Origin: Arthrobacter pityocampae
GTDB taxonomy: Bacteria > Actinomycetota > Actinomycetes > Actinomycetales > Micrococcaceae
Assembly: GCF_002927275.1 (NCBI RefSeq)
Contig: NZ_PRKW01000004.1
Location: forward strand, 62,001 to 126,000
Length of the DNA: 64,000 bases
Reading direction: 5' to 3'
Positions 42,901-51,251 of the stretch are shown here, one piece after another (position 1 is the stretch's first letter; each line of letters opens with the position of its first letter). The translations under genes and the position numbers were made by a program. A model generated the notes under the pieces. The model was not told the origin of the DNA. It saw nothing but the letters and a program-made list of their open reading frames with translations, and made no database searches.

Positions 42901-43913
42901 GACTCGTCGACGACGGCGAGGTCCCAACCGTCCAGGGGCAGGCCGATACGCACCGGACCCTCGTCACCGAGACGTGCGGCGCAGGCGACGACGGTCGCCT
43001 CGGTCGGACCGTAGGTGTTCCAGACCTCGCGGTCGTCGACGGCCAGGCGCTGCGCGAGGTCCGGCGGGCAGGCCTCCCCGCCGAAGATCAGGAGGCGGAC
43101 GTTCTCGAGCGAGTCGGCGGGCCACAGCGCCGCCAGCGTGGGCACGGTGGACACGGCGGTGATGCCGCGGGCGATCAGCCAGGGCCCGAGGTCCACGCCG
43201 GTGCGGACGAGGGCGCGGGGCGCCGGGACGAGGCACGCACCGTGCCGCCAGGCCAGCCACATCTCCTCGCAGGATGCGTCGAACGCGACGGAGAGCCCGG
43301 CCAGGACGCGGTCGGTGGGCCCGAGGGGCTCGTCCCGCAGGAACAGCCGCGCCTCCGCGTCGACGAAGGCGGCTGCCGAGCGGTGCGTGACGGCGACGCC
43401 CTTCGGCGTGCCGGTGGAGCCCGACGTGAAGATGATCCAGGCGTCGTCGTCCGGTGTGGGCTCTCCGGGAATTCCCCGGCGTGCGCCCGGCCCGGTGACC
43501 ACAGACAGGCCGTGTCCGACGACGACGCCGACACGGGCTTCCGTGAAGACGACGCGGGCGCGTTCGTCCGGGTCGTCGGCGTCGACCGGTACGTAGGCCG
43601 CACCTGCCGCGAGGGCGCCGAGGATCGCGATGTACAGCTCGTTGGTGCCCGAGGGCAGGCGTACTCCGACGGTGTCGCCCCGGCCCACGCCGGTGGCCCG
43701 GAGGGTGGCGGCGAACCGGTCGGCTGCTGCTGCCAGCTCCGTGTAGCTAAGGTCTTCGGTGCCGTCGTCGAGGGCCGAGGCGCTGGGGTGTTCGGCGGCC
43801 GTGGCCCGCAGGACGTCCAGGAGCGTCCGGGGCGACGGCGCCCGACCGGATGCAGTGAGCCGTGCGGCGACGGGTGCGGCGTGGGTGCTGGTCTCGGGCG
43901 AGGGGATGGTCAC
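39987..43913 (-). CDS. Pls/PosA-type membrane peptide synthetase
   Basis: A 1308-residue single-module non-ribosomal peptide synthetase. The adenylation domain (about 30-500) has FTSGSTGTPKG (162-172), FDASCEEMW (211-219), NTYGPTEAT (299-307) and catalytic K489. A carrier domain follows with S547 in HGGGSL. The remaining 700 residues hold three hydrophobic helix pairs alternating with acyltransferase-like hexapeptide segments (VGRNVEASTV; GAGAVVGARSTLMPGA), as in epsilon-poly-lysine synthetase. There is no condensation or thioesterase domain. Pocket residues read D A E S I G T V V K, pointing to a basic amino acid. It starts at a GTG, diverges from thyA, and is coupled to the aminopeptidase. 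Confidence 0.87.
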   Translation of the reverse strand: MTIPSPETSTHAAPVAARLTASGRAPSPRTLLDVLRATAAEHPSASALDDGTEDLSYTELAAAADRFAATLRATGVGRGDTVGVRLPSGTNELYIAILGALAAGAAYVPVDADDPDERARVVFTEARVGVVVGHGLSVVTGPGARRGIPGEPTPDDDAWIIFTSGSTGTPKGVAVTHRSAAAFVDAEARLFLRDEPLGPTDRVLAGLSVAFDASCEEMWLAWRHGACLVPAPRALVRTGVDLGPWLIARGITAVSTVPTLAALWPADSLENVRLLIFGGEACPPDLAQRLAVDDREVWNTYGPTEATVVACAARLGDEGPVRIGLPLDGWDLAVVDESGTPVPEGGTGELIIGGVGLARYLDPAKDAEKYAPMPSLGWRRAYRSGDLVQLQAAGLVFVGRADDQVKLGGRRIELGEVDAALQALPGIAGAAAAVRSTSSGNQLLVGYLVPAGGEPDLTALRTLLAEELPAALVPLLTVADALPTKTSGKVDRNALPWPLAGVGDPGAPGSLEDLDPRVRWIADQWAAVLGTVPADEDADFFLHGGGSLAAARLVSLIRTRYPVVTVADIYAHPRLGALAAFAAETGDGDAQPPAPERDVLRTARRSQVFQTIMGIPLQFLAGMRWLTYAMIVSNVLDGLGVLTAAATLSWWWVALSWLVFVSPFGRMGLSVLAARLLLGGVEPGVYPRSGRVHLRLWLAEQISDSVGAVSLASAPWVQMYARALGARIGSDVDLHSVPPVTGLLTLGTGASVEPEVDLSGWWIDGDRIHIGGITVGAGAVVGARSTLMPGARIGDGAEVAPGSAVQGVVRRGQLFSGSPATRAGRAKQEWPAPPPARSRLRSRLSFAAFAAASGALALIPYAAAVVAALPVVAALRGTSSLSSAWPTLVGPVALAAVLWLIVTAALVLATVRLLGIGLREGHYPARSRIGWQIWATERTLDMARDLLFPLYASLFTPVWLRLLGARVGRNVEASTVLLIPKMTTIGEGAFLADDTMVASYELGGGYLRIAPAKIGRRAFLGNSGMTSAGRRVPKNALVAVLSATPAKAKAGSSWLGSPPSRLRRLAVTGDQSRTFQPPGRLKMARAFWELCRVVPVVLTVTIAVTAFVIFDALALWGGYLVAALLSGFVFTLLGAVAAASAVVAKWVLVGRITAGEHPLWSSFIWRNEVVDTFIESVSAPWFARAASGTPSLVWWLRALGSKIGHGVWCESYWLPEADLVTLGTGSTVNRGCVVQTHLFHDRIMSMDTVELAAGATLGPHSVILPAARIDQGGTVGPASLVMRGETVPAGTYWMGNPVSSWPGPGDGA

Positions 43914-44029
43914 GGCTGGATTCTTCCGGTACGAAGTGAACAGCAGGTGAGCGGCGGCGCCGTCGCCCGCACCGCCCGGGGATAGTTTACCCGCGGGCGC
44001 AGCCGCCGTCCGGGACAGCCCATTCGGCC

Positions 44030-44041
44030 TAGACTTGCCGG
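44030..44041 (+). promoter_or_regulatory. -10 element for a leaderless thyA mRNA
   Basis: TAGACT (44030-44035) ends six bases before the GTG of thyA, leaving no room for a ribosome site. On the other strand TAAACT (43989-43984) could be the -10 of the divergent peptide synthetase gene, though its -35 is poor. Confidence 0.5.
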
Positions 44042-44869
44042 GTGAGCACTCCCATCCCCACCCCCTACGAGGACCTGCTGCGCGACGTCATGGCGAACGG
44101 TGTGGCCAAGAGCGACAGGACCGGAACCGGTACCCGGAGCGTGTTCGGCCGGCAGCTCCGCTTCGACCTCAGCGAGTCCTTCCCCCTCGTCACCACCAAG
44201 CGCGTGCACTTCAAATCCGTGGCGCTGGAACTGCTCTGGTTCCTCCGCGGGGATTCCAACGTGCGCTGGCTGCAGGAGCGCGGCGTGTCCATCTGGAACG
44301 AGTGGGCGGACGACGACGGCGAACTCGGCCCCGTCTACGGTGTCCAGTGGCGGTCGTGGCCGACGCCCGACGGCGGTCACATCGACCAGATCGCCCAGGT
44401 GGTCGAGGCACTGAGGACGAACCCCGACTCCCGCCGCCACCTGGTCTCGGCCTGGAACGTCTCCGAGCTGCACAACATGGCGTTGCCGCCGTGCCACGTG
44501 TTCTTCCAGTTCTATGTGAGTCCCGGCATCGACGGTGGCCCCGGCCGACTCTCCTGCCAGCTGTACCAGCGGTCCGCGGACACCTTCCTCGGGGTCCCCT
44601 TCAACATCGCCTCCTACGCCCTGCTGACCCTGATGGTCGCCCAGCAGACCGGCCTCGAACCCGGCGAGTTCATCTGGACCGGCGGTGACGTCCATGTGTA
44701 CGACAACCATGTGGAGCAGGTGACCGAGCAACTGTCCCGGAAGCCCTACCCGTACCCCCGCATCGAGCTGAACCGGACACCGGACAGCATCTTCGACTAC
44801 GCCCTGGAGGACTTCGACGTGATCGACTACCAGCACCACCCCACCATCAAGGCACCGGTGGCAGTATGA
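44042..44869 (+). CDS. thyA: Thymidylate synthase
   Basis: ThyA methylates dUMP to dTMP with methylene-tetrahydrofolate. It has 275 residues from the GTG at 44042. The nucleophilic cysteine is in [12 protein letters not shown], preceded by [18 protein letters not shown]. The substrate motifs [17 protein letters not shown] and HVYDNHVEQ are intact. Its TGA overlaps the folA ATG (ATGA). The dihydrofolate it makes is recycled by the coupled folA product. Confidence 0.96.
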   Translation: MSTPIPTPYEDLLRDVMANGVAKSDRTGTGTRSVFGRQLRFDLSESFPLVTTKRVHFKSVALELLWFLRGDSNVRWLQERGVSIWNEWADDDGELGPVYGVQWRSWPTPDGGHIDQIAQVVEALRTNPDSRRHLVSAWNVSELHNMALPPCHVFFQFYVSPGIDGGPGRLSCQLYQRSADTFLGVPFNIASYALLTLMVAQQTGLEPGEFIWTGGDVHVYDNHVEQVTEQLSRKPYPYPRIELNRTPDSIFDYALEDFDVIDYQHHPTIKAPVAV

Positions 44870-45429
44870 CCTCGGTCTCCTCACCCGGCACCCTGAGCGT
44901 CGCCGATGCCGTCGGGGCCCGGCCCGTGATTGGCATGATCTGGGCACAGACCGAGGACGGCGTGATCGGCAAGGACGGCGGCATCCCTTGGCACGTGCCG
45001 GAGGATCTGGCGCACTTCAAGGCGACGACGACGGGACACCCCGTGATCATGGGCCGTCGTACCTGGGAGTCCTTCCCCTCGACGTTCCGCCCACTGCCGG
45101 ACCGCACGAACATCGTCGTCTCGGGATCCGGCGTGGACCTGCCCGGTGCCGTCGTCGTCGATTCGCTCGAGGCCGCCTTCGACGCCGCCCGGACCAGTCC
45201 CGGAGCCGACGAGATCTGGGTCATCGGCGGGGGGCGCGTGTATGCCGACGCCATGCAGCACGCCAATGCGGCCCTCGTCACCGTCGTCGAATCAGCGGCG
45301 GAGGGCGACACCCTGGCACCCCTGCTCGGACCTGAGTGGTCGCTGGCGGCACTGACCCCCGAAGCGGGCTGGCTGGAGTCCGCGAAGGGCACCCGCTATC
45401 GCATCAGCCTCTGGACGAAGCAGGGCTGA
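44866..45429 (+). CDS. folA: Dihydrofolate reductase
   Basis: FolA reduces dihydrofolate to tetrahydrofolate with NADPH. It has 187 residues from the overlapping [24 protein letters not shown] gives the Met20-type loop, followed by [27 protein letters not shown] and [14 protein letters not shown] for cofactor binding. The N-terminal 20 residues before the core are a poorly conserved extension. The target residues for trimethoprim are not visibly altered. Confidence 0.94.
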   Translation: MTSVSSPGTLSVADAVGARPVIGMIWAQTEDGVIGKDGGIPWHVPEDLAHFKATTTGHPVIMGRRTWESFPSTFRPLPDRTNIVVSGSGVDLPGAVVVDSLEAAFDAARTSPGADEIWVIGGGRVYADAMQHANAALVTVVESAAEGDTLAPLLGPEWSLAALTPEAGWLESAKGTRYRISLWTKQG

Positions 45430-45478
45430 GGTCGGAGGCTTCTCGGTCACAAACCGTCGCGTGTGCAGAGCCTCTGCC

Positions 45479-45491
45479 TAGACTGGACGGC
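45479..45491 (+). promoter_or_regulatory. -10 element for a leaderless asd mRNA
   Basis: TAGACT (45479-45484) ends seven bases before the asd ATG, the same layout as thyA. No ribosome site lies between them. Confidence 0.45.
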
Positions 45492-46631
45492 ATGACTTCA
45501 ACACCCGAGACTTCCGCCACGCCCTCCGTCGGTTTCGTGGGCTGGCGCGGCATGGTGGGCTCGGTCCTCATGCAGCGCCTCCAGGACGAGGGGGACTTCG
45601 CCAGGATCAACCCCGTGTTCTTCTCGACGTCGGCTGCCGGCGGAGCTGCGCCGACGTTCGCGGAGGGCACCGGTACGCTGCAGGACGCGTACGACGTCGA
45701 GACGCTCGGCAAGCTGCCGATCATCGTCACCGCCCAGGGCGGTGACTACACAGCGGAGGTCTATCCCAAGCTGCGCGATGCCGGGTGGCAGGGCCTCTGG
45801 CTCGATGCCGCCTCGACGCTGCGCATGGAACAGGACAGCATCATCGTCCTCGACCCGGTCAACCGTGAGGCCATCGATGCCGGACTTGCGCGTGGTGTCC
45901 GCGATTTCATCGGCGGCAACTGCACGGTGTCCTGCATGCTCATGGGGCTCGGCGGGCTGTTCCGCAACGGTCTCGTGGAGTGGGGCACGTCCATGACCTA
46001 CCAGGCCGCCTCGGGTGGCGGTGCCCGGCACATGCGGGAGCTGCTCAACCAGTTCGGTGCGCTGCACGGCACCGTCGCCGTCAATCTCGACGACCCCGCC
46101 TCCGCGATCCTCGACATCGACCGGGCGATCCTCGCCAAGCAGCGGCACCCGAGCCTCGAAGCGAGCCAGTTCGGTGTGCCACTGGCAGGGTCGGTGATCC
46201 CCTGGATCGACAGCGACCTCGGCAACGGTGTCTCCCGTGAGGAGTGGAAGGCCGGAGCGGAGACCAACAAGATCCTCGGTACCGCGACACGGATCCCCTT
46301 CGACGGCCTCTGCGTCCGGGTGGGTGCCATGCGCTCGCACTCGCAGGCGCTGACCCTCAAGCTGACGCAGGACCTGCCGGTCAGCGAAATCGAGTCGATC
46401 CTGGCGGCGGACAACGAGTGGGTACGCGTCATCCCGAACACCAAGGCCGATACCGTCGCCGGACTGACGCCGGTAGCGGCGACCGGCTCGCTGGAGATCC
46501 CGGTCGGGCGGATCCGCAAGCTCGAGATGGGCCCGGAGTACATCAGCGCGTTCACGGTGGGCGACCAGCTGCTGTGGGGAGCGGCCGAGCCACTCCGCCG
46601 GATGCTGATGATCGCGACCGGCAACCTCTGA
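45492..46631 (+). CDS. asd: Aspartate-semialdehyde dehydrogenase
   Basis: Asd makes aspartate semialdehyde for lysine, diaminopimelate, threonine and methionine. It has 379 residues from the ATG at 45492. The N-terminal [18 protein letters not shown], the catalytic cysteine in [17 protein letters not shown], and the length match the E. coli-type enzyme; the shorter form paired with lysC in many actinobacteria is different. It supplies precursors for peptidoglycan (murB nearby) and for lysine, the possible substrate of the synthetase 1.6 kb away. Confidence 0.94.
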   Translation: MTSTPETSATPSVGFVGWRGMVGSVLMQRLQDEGDFARINPVFFSTSAAGGAAPTFAEGTGTLQDAYDVETLGKLPIIVTAQGGDYTAEVYPKLRDAGWQGLWLDAASTLRMEQDSIIVLDPVNREAIDAGLARGVRDFIGGNCTVSCMLMGLGGLFRNGLVEWGTSMTYQAASGGGARHMRELLNQFGALHGTVAVNLDDPASAILDIDRAILAKQRHPSLEASQFGVPLAGSVIPWIDSDLGNGVSREEWKAGAETNKILGTATRIPFDGLCVRVGAMRSHSQALTLKLTQDLPVSEIESILAADNEWVRVIPNTKADTVAGLTPVAATGSLEIPVGRIRKLEMGPEYISAFTVGDQLLWGAAEPLRRMLMIATGNL

Positions 46632-46812
46632 CGAGTGGCCCCGTGGGGCAGTGAGATCTGAGGGTCCATCGCGTCACTGGCCTCCGGACGGTGCTGGACC
46701 CATCCCACCGATGGGCGTCCTCTGACGAGTGGCCTCGTAGGGCAGTGAGATCTGAGGGTCCATCGCGTCACCGGCCTCCTGACGGTGCTGGACCCATCGC
46801 ACCGGCGGGTGT
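46625..46812. repeat. 94-bp tandem duplication at the asd/HNH junction
   Basis: Two copies with an exact 94-bp period (46625-46718 and 46719-46812), about 90% alike by eye. The left copy starts at the asd stop region (CCTCTGACGAGTGGCC). The right copy runs through the HNH gene stop (TCA at 46768), and an equivalent stop is preserved in the left copy at 46674. The unit thus spans the ends of both convergent genes. Confidence 0.9.
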
Positions 46813-48492
46813 CCCGGGCTGGGCATGCCAGTACCTGTTCCGTCGTGTGCTGTTTCCGTGTCGACCCAGATGGGGCGGTGGGGTGAACCACGGTATGCCG
46901 TTGTGCGATGTGACGGTCCAGAGGCCGTCATGGATGGTGTGGTGGTGGTGGGCACACAGCAGTACTCCGTTGGTGATGCCGGTGGTATCCCCGCGGGACC
47001 AGGGCATCATGTGGTGGGCTTCGCACCACGTGGCCGGGATAGTGCAGTCCGGGAACGCACAACCCCTGTCCCGGGCAACCAGCGCCCGACGCATGTGCGG
47101 CGGGAAGAGCCTGCCGGCGCGACCGATATCGAGGATTTGCCCCTCACCACCGAGGACCAGTGGGATGAGGTCCGCGTCGCAGGCGATCCGCCGGATGCTC
47201 CGGGCGCTCAGCTGCTCGGCGAAGACGGCACGCCCGGACCCGGTTCCGACCGTCCGGCTACCGGCGAAGGCATCAGCGAAGGCACGTCGACCGTCGATGT
47301 CTCTGCCGCGGACGCGCGGATCGATGATTCCTGGAGCGATGGCTTCTGGGTGGTTCGTCCGTCGACCGCCAGTGGTGCGGACGTCGCCGCTGCCGCGAGC
47401 GTCGCGGATGTCGGCCAGGAGGTCTCGGTAATCGATGGTGACCATGACCTGGGGCCGATGCCCACCGGTTGCGGGCAGGCCGGAGGAGGACAGGGCGATC
47501 CTGCACGCGCCGACCAATCCGTCGAGTAGGCTTTGCGCCCGGGTCGGACGTTCCTGCACGGCGGGTGAAGATTCGCCGTCACTACGCTCCGCCAACGCTT
47601 CAGTGCTGCTCAGGCGATGCGGCTCGTCCGGCGTGCGGTTAGTGGGAGTCCGCGGGTTCGTCACGGTGGTCATGGCTGTGACCAGATGCTCGAACTGTTC
47701 GTCGGTAGCCCCGATCTCGAGAATGCGCAGTCCGTTGCGCCGGCCCCGGATGAACACGCCCTGACGGCTGCGCAGAATCTTCTCCGTGGGTTCCTGACCG
47801 TCCTGGTCCAGAACGGTCTCCCAGCGACGGGCGACGACGCGCAGGACGTCCTCATCGGATTCCAGCGCCTGCCGGGTGAGATGATGCTCCATCGACACGA
47901 GATGCTCTGGGGCGGCCAGGCAGCGGACTCGTTCCACGGCAGAACAGATGGCCGTCGCCGCGCGCCCGCTCAGGGTCCCCGAGGCGAACGCAGCGCTCAC
48001 AGCCGCCGACTGCGGCTCGAGGAACGACCCCGAAGGAGCGGTGCCGGGCAATACGCTACGTGCAAGATCCAGCCTGCGCTTCGCCTCAGCGCGGCTGATA
48101 CCCAATCTGGCACGCAGGTAGTCCACACACGACCTGAATCGGGTCCCGCCCGCATCATCCACTGCACCGTCTCCGGACGTCTCCGATTGGGCCCCATCGA
48201 CTGTTCCTGATGTTCTGAGGGACTGTGCCGCCCGGGCCTGGAGAGAACCCGCATCACGAGGCTCGTCACCCGACGCCAGGTCCCTCTCCTCGGCCATGCC
48301 CGCGGCGAATACCTGGAGGTAGTCGACCACCCGGGAGATATCCTCCACGTCGACCAGCGTCTGCACCACTTCGGTCCGCGCCAGCATCCGGCCCTGAACC
48401 GTCAACGAGTCGGCCATCTGCACCAGCGCGGCATACACGGATCCCAGGGAGACGTCCGGGTCTCCTGAGGTCTCCAACGGTGCGATAGCCAT
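46768..48492 (-). CDS. HNH endonuclease of the DUF222/13E12 family
   Basis: A 574-residue protein. DUF222 covers about residues 120-400 (RFRSCVDYLRARLGISRAEA; LSGRAATAICSAVERV). The C-terminal HNH domain reads ALVARDRGCAFPDC, WCEAHHMMPWSRGD and NGVLLCAHHHHTIHDG, with the cysteines and histidines expected for the zinc and metal sites. Related 13E12 genes in M. tuberculosis are DNA-damage inducible, and a LexA-like box lies just upstream here. Its 3' end is part of the 94-bp duplication. Confidence 0.9.
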   Translation of the reverse strand: MAIAPLETSGDPDVSLGSVYAALVQMADSLTVQGRMLARTEVVQTLVDVEDISRVVDYLQVFAAGMAEERDLASGDEPRDAGSLQARAAQSLRTSGTVDGAQSETSGDGAVDDAGGTRFRSCVDYLRARLGISRAEAKRRLDLARSVLPGTAPSGSFLEPQSAAVSAAFASGTLSGRAATAICSAVERVRCLAAPEHLVSMEHHLTRQALESDEDVLRVVARRWETVLDQDGQEPTEKILRSRQGVFIRGRRNGLRILEIGATDEQFEHLVTAMTTVTNPRTPTNRTPDEPHRLSSTEALAERSDGESSPAVQERPTRAQSLLDGLVGACRIALSSSGLPATGGHRPQVMVTIDYRDLLADIRDARGSGDVRTTGGRRTNHPEAIAPGIIDPRVRGRDIDGRRAFADAFAGSRTVGTGSGRAVFAEQLSARSIRRIACDADLIPLVLGGEGQILDIGRAGRLFPPHMRRALVARDRGCAFPDCTIPATWCEAHHMMPWSRGDTTGITNGVLLCAHHHHTIHDGLWTVTSHNGIPWFTPPPHLGRHGNSTRRNRYWHAQPGTPAGAMGPAPSGGR

Positions 48493-48504
48493 ACCTGATT
48501 TTGT

Positions 48505-48518
48505 CGAACATGCGTACT
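48505..48518. promoter_or_regulatory. LexA-like SOS box upstream of the HNH gene
   Basis: CGAACATGCGTACT matches 12 of 14 positions of the Gram-positive LexA consensus CGAACRNRYGTTYC. It lies 12-25 bp before the ATG of the HNH gene (48492). A bound repressor would block transcription initiation. Confidence 0.5.
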
Positions 48519-48666
48519 ATTCGGGAGCTGAAGATCGCTATGTTGATAAGTCGACGACGACAAAGTCCCGCACCACGACCCCGACTATGGATCAGTCGCC
48601 GGTCCCGAGATCAGCCCTGCCTGACGGTCGTGCGAAAAGGTCGGAGGGTGCCGGGAGGATAGGCCC

Positions 48667-49095
48667 ATGGATCCCATGAACGCCGATATCGTCCTCCGGC
48701 GCTTCTTCGCGGCCAGCGGCCATACGCGGCACCCGGAGAGCCTGCTGCGGTACGAGCGGATCCAGCACCATCTCCGCAGCTACCTCGAGCATGTTGCCGC
48801 GACCAGACTGACGGGCACCGACCGGGAACTACTCGCACTGGAACGCCAGTTCGGCACCGAGGAACCCTACGCCACCGTCATGGGTGCACGACAGCTGCTG
48901 CACGCCCTGCCCGAGTTCCTTGCAGCACCACAGCTTCTTCCCGACTTCCACGACCGCCTCGCGCAGATCAGCGTCGCCTCCCGCCTCGCCCAGTGGCTCT
49001 GCTCACGACAGCTCGTGCAGCGGGAGGACAGTTGGGACGACGTCGTGCTCACCCGTGCCGCCGCCGAACAGGCTCGCCGCTCCCCCGCCCGCTGA
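48667..49095 (+). CDS. Hypothetical 142-residue protein
   Basis: A helical, soluble protein starting MDPMNADIVLRRFFAASG, preceded by GGGAGGA; the ATG at 48676 is an alternative start. It has many Arg, Leu and Glu residues and no membrane helix, zinc motif or catalytic signature that I can see. It diverges from the HNH gene and converges on murB. The 175-bp spacer after it (49096-49270) holds no gene or clear terminator. The function is unknown. Confidence 0.65.
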   Translation: MDPMNADIVLRRFFAASGHTRHPESLLRYERIQHHLRSYLEHVAATRLTGTDRELLALERQFGTEEPYATVMGARQLLHALPEFLAAPQLLPDFHDRLAQISVASRLAQWLCSRQLVQREDSWDDVVLTRAAAEQARRSPAR

Positions 49096-49270
49096 AGGGC
49101 CCCGACCAGTACGGCCGGTACCGCACGCAGCGCGGATCACCGGCCATCGGAAGCCCGGATCATCACCCCGATGGTGTCGGCCGCTCACGCTGTCCGAATC
49201 CTGGCACTACCGAAAGCCCCCATGCGGCCGGCCCACCGACAGGCAGGACGCCCGACGGGAGGCGCAACAG

Positions 49271-50362
49271 CTAGAGGACGCAGTTGATGAGCAACGGCTC
49301 CGGCTCCAGGCGGATACCGAAGGACCGGTCCACCCCGTCCCGCACCAGGCGGGCGACGGACAGCAGGTCCGACGTCGAGGCACCACCCCTGTTGGTCAGG
49401 GCCAGCGTGTGCTTCGTCGACAAGGATGCCCGACCACCGGCGGCAACGAAACCGTCGTCGTCCGAGAGACCGAACCCCTTCGCGAATCCGGCGTGCTCGA
49501 TGAGCCAGGCCGCGCTCAGCTTCACCAGACCGTCCTCACCGGCCGGATACCGGGGAGCATCGGCCGGCAGCCGGTCGGCGACGCCCTCCGGGACGATCGG
49601 ATTGGTGAAGAACGAGCCCGTGCTCCAGGTGTCCGGGTCCGGTGCGTCCAGCACCATGCCCTTGCCGGCACGCAGCCTGAGCACCTCACGGCGTACGTCA
49701 TTGGCATAGGCACGCGCGCCGACCTCGACGCCGAGTGCCCGGGCCAGCTCTGCATACCGGATCGGCGTGCTCATGCGCCCCAGGCCGAGCTGGAACTCGA
49801 CCGTCAGGACCACGTATCTCGGCGACCCGTCGACGGTGCTGCGCTTGAGCAGGGAGTCCCGGTAGCCGAACTGCAGCTCGAAGTTGGTGAAGCTCTTGAT
49901 GCTGTCCGTCTCGCGGTCGAAGGTCCGCACTGTGGCGATGGTGTGGGACACGTCCGAGCCGTAGGCGCCGACGTTCTGGACCGGGGTTGCGCCCGTCGAG
50001 CCCGGGATGCCCGACAGGGCCTCCAGGCCGGTGAACGCGTGCAGCACGGTGTACTTCACGAGGTCGTCCCAGTCATGGCCCGCCTGCACCTTCACCATGA
50101 CGCCGCCACAGGTGGCGTCGTCGTCGTTGACGGTGAACCCACTCGAGGTGATGCGGACGACGGTGCCCTCGAAACCGTCGTCACCGATCAGCAGGTTCGA
50201 CCCGCCGCTGATGATGAGCAGCGGATCCCCCGCGGCATCGGCTGCCCGGACGGCCTCGACGATCTCCTGTTCGGTCGCGGCCTCCACGAGCGTGCGTGCA
50301 GGCCCTCCGACGCGCGCCGTCGTGAGGTCGGCCAGCAGCGTACCGGTCAGTGGCACGGTCAT
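49271..50362 (-). CDS. murB: UDP-N-acetylenolpyruvoylglucosamine reductase
   Basis: MurB completes UDP-MurNAc synthesis for peptidoglycan. It has 363 residues. FAD-binding motifs are ISGGSNLLIGDDGFEG and SGIPGSTGATPVQNVGAYG, and the catalytic serine is in TWSTGSFFTNPIV; the C-terminal glutamate lies in RLEPEPLLINCVL. The tyrosine-loop insertion marks a type I enzyme. The ATG overlaps the stop of the MaoC gene upstream (ATGA). Confidence 0.95.
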   Translation of the reverse strand: MTVPLTGTLLADLTTARVGGPARTLVEAATEQEIVEAVRAADAAGDPLLIISGGSNLLIGDDGFEGTVVRITSSGFTVNDDDATCGGVMVKVQAGHDWDDLVKYTVLHAFTGLEALSGIPGSTGATPVQNVGAYGSDVSHTIATVRTFDRETDSIKSFTNFELQFGYRDSLLKRSTVDGSPRYVVLTVEFQLGLGRMSTPIRYAELARALGVEVGARAYANDVRREVLRLRAGKGMVLDAPDPDTWSTGSFFTNPIVPEGVADRLPADAPRYPAGEDGLVKLSAAWLIEHAGFAKGFGLSDDDGFVAAGGRASLSTKHTLALTNRGGASTSDLLSVARLVRDGVDRSFGIRLEPEPLLINCVL

Positions 50363-50799
50363 GGCAGCTTCACCACGGCCTGCGCCTTCACGAGCACCTT
50401 CTGTCCATTGAACGTCACGGTGAGGTCGATCCTCGCCGTCGACCGCTCGGCGTCGATCGCCCCGACGACGCCGGTGACCTCCACCACGGCCCCCGGCCTG
50501 CCGGGTTCGGCCGTGGTGTCCTCGACGAGAACGGGCTTGGTGAAACGGGTCTGGTAGTCGACGACGGCGGCAGGGTCACCGGCCCAATCGGTGACGAGTT
50601 GGACGACGGAGCCCATGGTGAACATGCCGTGGGCGATCACGCCCGGCAGCCCGACCCCCTCGGCGAAGGCCTGGTTCCAGTGGATCGGGTTGAGGTCTCC
50701 CGAGGCGCCCGCGTACCGGACGAGGTCCTGGCGCGTGATGTCGACGGTGGTGGAGCCGATCTCCTGGCCCACCTCGAGCGTGCTGATGGATACTGCCAT
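50359..50799 (-). CDS. MaoC-type dehydratase (HadB-like)
   Basis: A 146-residue hotdog-fold hydratase. The catalytic pair lies in YAGASGDLNPIHWNQAFAEGVGLPGVIAHGMFTMG (Asp and His of the hydratase motif). By analogy with mycobacterial HadB it is the catalytic half of a heterodimer with the gene just upstream, two bases away, acting on 3-hydroxyacyl-thioesters. It overlaps murB by four bases. Confidence 0.85.
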   Translation of the reverse strand: MAVSISTLEVGQEIGSTTVDITRQDLVRYAGASGDLNPIHWNQAFAEGVGLPGVIAHGMFTMGSVVQLVTDWAGDPAAVVDYQTRFTKPVLVEDTTAEPGRPGAVVEVTGVVGAIDAERSTARIDLTVTFNGQKVLVKAQAVVKLP

Positions 50800-50801
50800 G
50801 G

Positions 50802-51251
50802 CTACTGGTCCTCCCCTCGGACGAGGAGGGACGACGTCGTCGTGGCCGTCGGCTCGCCGTCGACGGTCGAGATCTCCGCCCGCGTGGTGATCATCGCTCC
50901 GCCGCCCATCGCCCGCACCTGGTCCACGTGGAGCTCTGCGACGAGCTGGTCGCCGGCGAGGATGGGGCGGTGGTGGACGAAACGCTGATCCGCATGGACG
51001 ACACGCGTGAAGTCGATCCCCGCGCTCGGATCGGCGATGAGCTGCGCGTCGGCCCGCTGCGCGACGATGATCGCGAAGGTCGGCGGAGCCACGAGGTCCC
51101 GATGCCCCAGTGCTGCCGCGGCCTCGACGTCGTAGTGGGCCGGGTGCGTCGCCTTGACGGCCCGGGCGAAGTCACGGATCGCCTCACGGCCCACGGAGTA
51201 GGTCTCTCCTGCGGGGTAGCTGCGCCCCTGCAGGTCTGGGTCGATGGTCAT
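50802..51251 (-). CDS. MaoC N-terminal-type dehydratase subunit (HadA-like)
   Basis: A 149-residue hotdog protein of the FAS1_DH/MaoC_N type, from the ATG at 51251 (MTIDPDLQGRSYPAGETYSV). It lacks the clear Asp/His hydratase motif of its partner, as HadA does, and probably provides substrate binding. The gene order HadA-HadB-murB on one strand suggests a single operon. The function by family is 3-hydroxyacyl dehydration. Confidence 0.83.
   Translation of the reverse strand: MTIDPDLQGRSYPAGETYSVGREAIRDFARAVKATHPAHYDVEAAAALGHRDLVAPPTFAIIVAQRADAQLIADPSAGIDFTRVVHADQRFVHHRPILAGDQLVAELHVDQVRAMGGGAMITTRAEISTVDGEPTATTTSSLLVRGEDQ

Noticed and set aside
45420-45491. Lysine riboswitch before asd
   Set aside because: The spacer from folA is only 62 bp and a -10-like hexamer sits seven bases before the ATG, leaving no room for an aptamer.
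46674-46955. Separate small gene overlapping the 3' end of the HNH gene
   Set aside because: It is a shifted frame created by the 94-bp duplication, ending at the duplicated copy of the HNH stop region.
46768-48492. Mobile intron or insertion element around the HNH gene
   Set aside because: No intron-like RNA structure, transposase or flanking inverted repeats were seen; the only repeat is the local 94-bp duplication at the 3' end.
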